Shown piece by piece: positions 57,591 to 64,000 of a stretch of DNA of 64,000 nt. The notes beneath the pieces are model-generated. The model made no database searches, was not told the DNA's origin, and saw only the letters and a list, made by a program, of their open reading frames with translations. The position numbers and the translations under genes are program-made. Source of the DNA: Limnanthes douglasii subsp. nivea (Eukaryota; Streptophyta; Magnoliopsida; Brassicales; Limnanthaceae); contig JAUPFV010000005.1 in the NCBI GenBank assembly GCA_036936605.1, forward strand, positions 3,895,670 through 3,959,669, given 5' to 3'. The stretch's first letter is position 1. Each line of letters starts with the position of its first letter.

Positions 57591-58690
57591 TGAATCTAAT
57601 AAAGAGTGTCATACTTCACGAAAAGAGAACCACCCAAAATAAAAGCAAAGAACGAGAGGTCTCAATAACGTGACGATCTTTTCATTCGGTAACACCATTC
57701 TTCTGAGGGGTATCAATGCAAGAAAACTGATGGATGGTACCATCATATGCAAGTAATTGAGTGAATTCATTGGATTCATATTCACCCCATAAGTCACACC
57801 TGAAGCATTTTATTACAGCAGAATGTTGAGGATTAACAAGTGCCCAAAATTCTCTATAAATTCCAATGAAATCTGATCTCCATTTCATAAGGTAAACCAA
57901 AGTATATAGAGTATAATCATTGATGAAAGATACATGGAAGAATGAACCACCATTTGTGTATGAGATGGACCCTATCCATCGGAATGAATAATATCAAACA
58001 GAGTAATAGAAGAAGTGACACTTTCATTAAACAGTAACGCCAAAAATTTGCAAGTTTACAACCACCACAATCCGAGATATTGCAAGTGTTTAACTGACCT
58101 AAAGCACCTGTATAAACTGAAAAAAATTAACGCGATGGAAATACATATCCCAAACGAGAATACCAAAGATAAAACTTAGACGATGAATGATTTAAACGAA
58201 ACGAAAACAAATCAACACCAGAGGCATCAATATCAATCAAATATGTTTTTCCATTATCAACACCATAGACATCCACATATGTTACTTCGAGTTTCTTTAA
58301 AAACATAAAGTTCTCCTATTTTACGACATGTCCCAATAACTCTATGAGTCTATTGATTTTGTATAGCACAAACAGAATTAGAAAACAAGATAGAATAACC
58401 AGATTTACATAATAGGCTAACCACAAGAAGATTCAAAGCAAAGGTGGGAACGTAGTAAACACCAAATAGTGATATATGAGGGGTACAAATAGAGTCAATA
58501 CCCTCTACTGACATTGGTGTAGCACTAGCAGACAAAATAGATATGGGTAAAACATGAGATAACGAAACATAGTTTGACATGTGAGGTGATATATGATGAG
58601 ACGCGCCCGAATCCAAAATCTACAATGATGAATCAATACCTGAAGTGGAAGATGAGGACATACCTAAATGGTATGCAGATGTAGGCATAT
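57590..58690 (-). pseudogene. copia protease/integrase fragment
   Basis: Protease at 58616-58350: MDSGASHHISPHMSNYVSLS and GIDSICTPHISLFGVYYVP. Integrase at 57900-57609: SAVIKCFRCDLWGEYESNEF (catalytic Asp) and DTPQKNGVTE (Glu missing or at the break). Frame changes and stops lie between. Both the left and right ends are truncated; no LTR was found. Confidence 0.8.
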
Positions 58691-59480
58691 CAAAGTTCTT
58701 CTTATTACTTTGTTACTAGTATATTGTAAAAGGTTATCTTTTCCTATCGTATTCGCAATAAGATCCACAATCTCTAATCGAACAAAATCAAACAATCAAA
58801 AGATACCAAGTGCATCAAAGAAATAAAATCAAAATCTTAATTAAACCTCAAATCGAAAACAAACCATGTCCAAATTCAAAATCTCAATGGTCCACCAAAA
58901 TCAAATCGAATACTAAATAAAATCTAAATCTAAGTCCAACTACCAAGTCTAAATATTAAATTAAATCTAATTTCCAATTTCCAATTTCCAATCAAAATAA
59001 AAATCAAAATCAAAATCAAAATAAAAAACAAAATCAAAATCAAAACCAAAACTAACACCAAAACAAAAGTCAAAACTAAAATCAAAATCAAAATCAAAGT
59101 CAAATTAAATTCATGGTTTTACCAACAAATTTGTTGCACTATTGCAGTAGCGATTTCTCCCTGAGCCGTAGCACCGACTTATATTTCAATCACTCAGATT
59201 GAAGGATTGAATGTCCCGAATACACTCTTCAAAATTCAGCAAAAACAGACATTGTTTGCCTTTTGATCGAACCGTTTGATTAGGACTCCACACAATAGAT
59301 TTGAAAACTGAAAACTGTATCTCTTCTAATGATTTCGTGATTTGTTCATTGTAAACGATTATAAAAAAAATCAATCAAACAACAAAAAAACAAAATGGAA
59401 ACTACACGAAATCAAATCCAAAACAAAACCAAAATCTAACTGAAATCACAATCGAAATCCAAATAAAAAGTCAATGGAGC
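58691..59480 (-). other. Low-complexity AAAATC-rich stretch next to the copia fragment
   Basis: 58960-59110 is a run of imperfect AAAATC repeats on the plus strand. The minus strand around 59374-59130 may be decayed copia gag, but I cannot demonstrate it. It resembles the T/G-rich tail inside the gag-only element (22960-23230) in composition only. Confidence 0.4.
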
Positions 59481-60619
59481 TTTTACATCCAACGTCCTTT
59501 TCTTTAGGATAAATTAAACTTTCTCTTTTTAATTAAATAGATTGTTTAATTACAAAATAATTGTAAGTACTTAAATTAATTAGTGTCAAATAAGTGTAAT
59601 ATTTCACTATAATATTTCAATACTAATTACAATGAATTCACTAGGATTAATAGTCTCAAATTTCACAAACTCAATTAAATCTTTGTCGTTTCACCAATCG
59701 ATTCACGGACACCACAATTTCAACAATTAATGATTTGCAATTTCATCGATTAATTATATTGTAAAATATATTTCAGCGTTTACCAATTAATTCACTTGCA
59801 ATTTCACCAATTAATTCAATCACAAAATCTCAATAACTCAGTAGATTATTTCCTGCAAAATTAAAACAATAATATAACTAAAATAACTATAGATTATACA
59901 TTTTATTGAATAATAACTCAAATAACTCATTAGATTATTTTCTCACAAATCCGAATAGTAATACAACCCTCTATCAAATTTTTAACTGGTTTTATTAACT
60001 GGTTTTATTGAGATCAATACCAAGTATGCATACCAAAATTGCCCACCATATCCAATTTTTTTAATAAATCCAACTCCAAATCAAAAACTAATAATATGAT
60101 GTTAAATAAAGAAAAACAAAATCGCTTAAAAACAACTATAATTTTTATATTATTTACATAATATATAGGATCTTATTTATATAGATATAATAAATGACTA
60201 AGGGCTCAAACCTTATATGTTTGAGGCAATTTACCACATAATATATCTCCAATATATATTAGCCATATTCCATGATATTTTCCAAGTCATTCGGGTATAC
60301 AATTGGCCAAATCCTTGATTGAGTCTGGTCCAAATATTTAACGAATTAACTCTTTACATCTTTATATTGTTAGTGAAATAAATATAAATCATCATCAAAA
60401 TATATAATAATTTAATTTATAAAAGTCGAGTGAAAAAAGTAACCCAATATATATCAAAACATTCATTAGATGAACTAGATTAAAACTTTAAAATCACCCA
60501 ATATATTATAGCAGGAACCTAACCACGCAAATCCAGAAAAACAAATACCACTACAAAAACATTGAAGTCGGGAATCCACGTGGCTTTATCAAAATAAAAT
60601 ATAGGTTTAGATCTATTTG
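59481..60619. other. AT-rich region and 3' flank of F-box pseudogene
   Basis: Repeated CAATTTCACCAATTAATTCA-like words occur at 59680-59830. The part 60350-60619 matches 19930-20240, the 3' flank of another family member. No gene. Confidence 0.45.
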
Positions 60620-61858
60620 TCTTCGGAGTCCAAAAATGTTAGCCGACCACAAGGTGCAGCCCGACAAAAATTTGTCAATTCTTTTAACATTTTGGAGCTA
60701 CGATAGATGTTCACTTTTTTATTAGCTTGATGACAATCGACTCCAGGACGGAGATTGAGAAAGCAAGAGTTCCACAAAATCTATTTCCCAACTCCGGCCA
60801 GATTTTTTTTTATCTTCACGGCTTTCAGTTTTGAAGCACTAAATGACCTTTTTCCTACCTCACTTAGCTTTCCCAATGAAGAGGACACCTATAAATAACA
60901 AAATCACATTAGATATACTAAGAAGGGCATACTCTCTTCATCACAAGAATGAGACTTACTTTAAGATCACATCAAATATGCTATAGAAGACGTACTATCT
61001 TAATAAAAACAATGAGACTTATATCACTTATCCCAACATTAATGGAAAGTGTACCCATGTCGATTGAATCTCCAAAATCTAAATCTTCTAAGTAAAGATG
61101 TTGAATATTAGCTAAAACACAAGGTTTGGTCTTAAGAGCCGCCCATATTTTCTAAGCAATAGAAAAACCTAAACATTAATGTCAATTATAAAAAAATAAC
61201 GTGAAAAGAAACAACCCATACATAAATCAAGAAATAAAAGATTACCATGATATACTTTCCTCGCATTAAAAATAAAAATAAGTGAGCTTGTCGTAACAAT
61301 TTTGGCCGTTCAAATACACGGTATACACCAATGGATGCATGAACAAGCGATTTAGTTTCGAATCTTATACGTCCATGAAACAATCCCTCAAACACGAGAA
61401 ACTCAAGCTTGGAAGCATTAATATTAAAAACTTCATAAACACCGTCCATTTCTCTCAAACTCAAATATTTCAGCATAGGACTTTTGAGGACATTTCATAG
61501 TTAGAAAAGCCAAACCGAAATTTCCTAAAATCACACCATATAGTTCAAGGTTGATAAGGTTATTTAACCAAACAAATCGAACGGGTAGTTCTATACAACA
61601 AAACCTAAGCTTCAAGGTAACCGGATTTTGAAAATTAGACAAGCCATAATGCACTTCATACACTTCAGGCTTCCAAATCTGTAAACTAAATACAGTAAGA
61701 CCTTTCATCGATAAATACCAAATCCAAGGATCGATATTCATGCAGTTTTCACCTTCTGAAACAGAAAGAGTAAATACGTGTATTGATCCGGAGTGCTGGA
61801 GCGAAATTTGATCGACAACGTTTACAAATTGTTGGCACCCAAGCCAGAAATTGTAAAA
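60620..61858 (-). pseudogene. F-box/FBD family pseudogene lacking the F-box
   Basis: Exon 1 (61858-61246) keeps LSMKGLTVFSLQIWKPEVYE, NPVTLKLRFCCIELPVRF and LEFLVFEG, and ends at a donor GTAATC. Exon 2 is near 61150-61030, and exon 3 near 60890-60620 with FBD traces. A stop or shift lies near 61470 and exons 2-3 are eroded. Homology ends at 61858, so start and F-box are gone. It is closest by eye to the 5'-half fragment at 25023-25575. Confidence 0.8.
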
Positions 61859-62469
61859 CTTCTAGGAATATATTAAATATATCAGACAACGTTTAATGGT
61901 CCAGTTATAGTTTATCAAATACTAAAATATATTAAATAATTTTAGGATATTTACCTAATGAATTTTATATGTGTGTCTGAGTCATATGAGACAAGATCCA
62001 TTCTACCAATAATTCTATCCCATTTGGAAAAAGATTTAATTATCTTAAAATAAAATAATTGTAGCTATAAATATAAAAGGAGTAAGGTATCTAACCTAAT
62101 TTTAAAATCATCTTGTAAAACTTATTAAAGTAGAATTGTATTTAAAATTTAATTTTAGACTAATAGATAAATATTTTTGAAAGTAAAACCTATTTAACGT
62201 TGATCTTATTATTCATAAATGGTAAATGTTTTGTATACCTATTTCAGATACAAATTTGTTTATATCTTAATCCGAATTCGAAATCCGAAGTCATTATCCG
62301 AATCCAAATTTGAATTCAAATATTTTTAAAAATTAATATCCAAATCCGTATCCAACGGATATTATCCGGATACGGATAATATCCAAATATGAATGTCTGA
62401 ATTTCTACTATTTTTTTAATTAATTGTATTATTGGCTGGTAACTTTTATAGGCACCTGAGTAGAAATCC
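61859..62469. other. Duplicated flank and small palindrome
   Basis: 61910-62240 is similar to 26210-26580, the shared upstream region of the F-box family. 62357-62384 is an almost perfect palindrome (GGATATTATCCGG and its complement) within ATCCGAAT-rich sequence that may be a MITE end. No gene. Confidence 0.5.
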
Positions 62470-62770
62470 ATATTCTCATTTTAGATGTGGGATAAAGCTA
62501 AAAAATATATACTTATTTTCAAAATCCACCATGTCTTTTATAAAAAGTTTGGTAGCAATTGTTTTCTACATTTCAGATGTGGGATAAGAGTCATAAGACT
62601 AAAATTGATATACTTGTAAAGAAAAGCCACGATGTGTTTTATAATCAACTTGGTAGTAATTTTTTCCGAACTTTAAATGTGGGATAAGATGTAATTTTTA
62701 AAGAAGCAACCGCCAACTTTGTTAGTAATTTGTTTTGTTTTTTACAATGTGTGATAGACTGATAGCTAAA
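62470..62770. repeat. Tandem repeat, period about 110 bp, three copies
   Basis: The words ATGTGGGATAA, then TTGGTAG and AATTTT/TTTTCT recur at about 62484, 62578 and 62678, with a fourth partial near 62745. The units are imperfect. Confidence 0.7.
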
Positions 62771-62792
62771 AAGCAATCTTAAGTACAAAAAT

Positions 62793-62795
<3 letters not shown>

Positions 62796-62822
<27 letters not shown>
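62796..62822. repeat. (TA)n microsatellite
   Basis: An uninterrupted TA run of about 13 units, followed by TGTGTATATA. Confidence 0.95.
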
Positions 62823-62827
<5 letters not shown>

Positions 62828-62889
62828 ATATATAAAATTTCGGATATCAGATATTTTGAATACGGATATGACTATATCAATATCCGCTA

Positions 62890-63495
62890 TTTTGGGTTGC
62901 TTTCGAGAGGCAATTTGTTCGAAGCAATGAGCTAAAAGGTAATGGTGATACAATTATCCATTGTGTCGAGAAACTGAAATAGTCGTTAAAATGATACATT
63001 AACAGGTTTGTAAATACAAAGAATGGGTCGGCTGATTGCTTTGAACAAGTTGCAATTTCCTGTCTAAGGCATGGCTTGAGTTTGGGTAACTTGGTTGATT
63101 CAGTGACGTGGAAAACATCTATGAACTTTGGAGGGTTGTTAAATCAAGTCAGAAAACAAATTAATGTTGAAGAGACTAAGAAATCCAGAGTACCTTACCA
63201 GATCAAATCCACAACTACAATATCAACGCCTCAAACAACTACCCATTCCAGTTACAGATCGAAGGAAATCATTCAGGGATCTCATCGACCCAGGTAGAAT
63301 CAATCCATCCAGAACCAGAACCATCAAGTTGAAAGTAAAAAAGGACTTTTGGTTCAACTTGAATGGTTTGCTGAGTTGGGAGAATGTATGGTTATGATAT
63401 ATGCCAAAACTAAAAATGATGTACAGTTTAGAAGTTCGATCGCATTACAATCTCCTACAGAAACCCGAAGTGCACGTTTCTGTAAATATAATAAT
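62890..63495 (+). pseudogene. Ty3/gypsy gag fragment
   Basis: This is parallel to 29190-29790: a NxxxLKGNGDT-type segment, then a Gln/Asn-rich basic tail (63076-63397) in shifting frames, then CRYNNDV-like remains. It is cut by an LTR at 63498, suggesting that a related element inserted into it. Confidence 0.65.
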
Positions 63496-63497
63496 GA

Positions 63498-63786
63498 TGT
63501 TGGGCATTGATAAGGAAATAGATTTATAAGTGACTTAAATGTAATTAATAAGGACTTGAATGATAAGTTCTATTAATAAAGAATAAGATTAAAGCTTTAT
63601 AGGGAGAATGGGGACTGAAATGTAAATAAATCTTTTATGTAACCGAATTTGTAACTAACTCACTTGGCCTATTTAAAGAGGCCAATGAGACTGATAACAC
63701 CTATGAAATAATAAGAGGAGAAAGATTATATCCACCATCTAAAAATCTCTCTGCTGATTCTTAGTCAATATTTTCTATTCTCACCA
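63498..63786 (+). repeat. LTR of a Ty3/gypsy element running off the window
   Basis: It begins TGTTGGGCATTGATAAGG and ends TCTCACCA before the primer binding site TGGCGCTAGAAAGAGGGG (63790). It includes TATTTAAAG near 63670, a plausible TATA element. Confidence 0.75.
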
Positions 63787-63896
63787 AATTGGCGCTAGAA
63801 AGAGGGGACGAAGATACCTTGATCGATAGATAAAAAATCGAGTCTCGAATTTTTTTGTTTTCTGAAGCATTTCGTTTATATTTTTGTTGATCAGAG

Positions 63897-64000
63897 ATGA
63901 ATTCGGAGGAAGGAGATAATCCGTCTGTTCGAAAGGCTTTGGAGACATTGAGATCTGATCTGCAAGAGAAAGAAGCAGATGAATCTGTTCCGATTCGATC
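63897..64000 (+). CDS. Ty3/gypsy gag start, partial
   Basis: It opens at ATG 63897 with MNSEEGDNPSVRKALETLRS and remains open to the window edge (34 complete codons). It is homologous to the decayed start at 57273. Being open, with a clear primer site, it belongs to a younger element than the surrounding debris. Confidence 0.7.
   Translation, partial: MNSEEGDNPSVRKALETLRSDLQEKEADESVPIR

Overview
The window is repeat-dominated nuclear DNA of a flowering plant, most likely a eudicot. It is AT-rich, has GT-AG introns, and carries an F-box/FBD gene family and plant-specific transposon lineages (Mutator-like elements with OTU and plant-mobile-domain genes, Ty1/copia, Ty3/gypsy of Tat type with an antisense ORF, a plant LINE, hAT MITEs). 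I see no bacterial features, tRNA or rRNA genes. Genus and chromosome position cannot be told from the sequence.

Layout: 0.1-9.3 kb holds two decayed Mutator-like (MULE) units, each a plus-strand transposase facing a minus-strand plant mobile domain (PMD) gene; the first also carries an OTU protease region. A 369-bp foldback repeat (10.0-10.4 kb) precedes the only apparently intact host gene, a three-exon F-box/FBD gene (10.5-11.9 kb). A 2-kb MULE with a 9-bp target duplication follows (12.3-14.4 kb), then an hAT MITE, an ~85-bp tandem repeat, and a run of F-box gene fragments in which other elements are nested (20-25.6, 37.5-38.5 and 60.6-61.9 kb). A degenerate Ty3/gypsy element occupies 28-34.7 kb, a truncated copia 34.8-37.5 kb, and a nearly intact copia flanked by inverted rather than direct repeats 38.5-43.5 kb. 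A 5.4-kb LINE lies at 46.6-52.0 kb. The last 12 kb is old gypsy/copia debris, and a younger gypsy LTR runs off the right edge.

The most interesting content is a pair of minus-strand copies (20.9-23.6 kb, broken by a retrotransposon, and 43.9-45.1 kb) of a sequence that resembles the nucleocapsid gene of plant rhabdoviruses. The fuller copy looks like a reverse-transcribed mRNA: untranslated leader, reading frame, a TAAG(A)n end resembling a rhabdovirus gene end, an A tract, and an ~18-bp flanking duplication. A paralogous locus at 25.70 kb keeps the empty site. A 1,043-bp MULE later inserted at the edge of that duplication, leaving its own perfect 9-bp duplication.

Only the F-box gene at 10.5 kb is likely to be a working host gene. 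Identifications rest on reading translations and motifs by eye; no database search was run.
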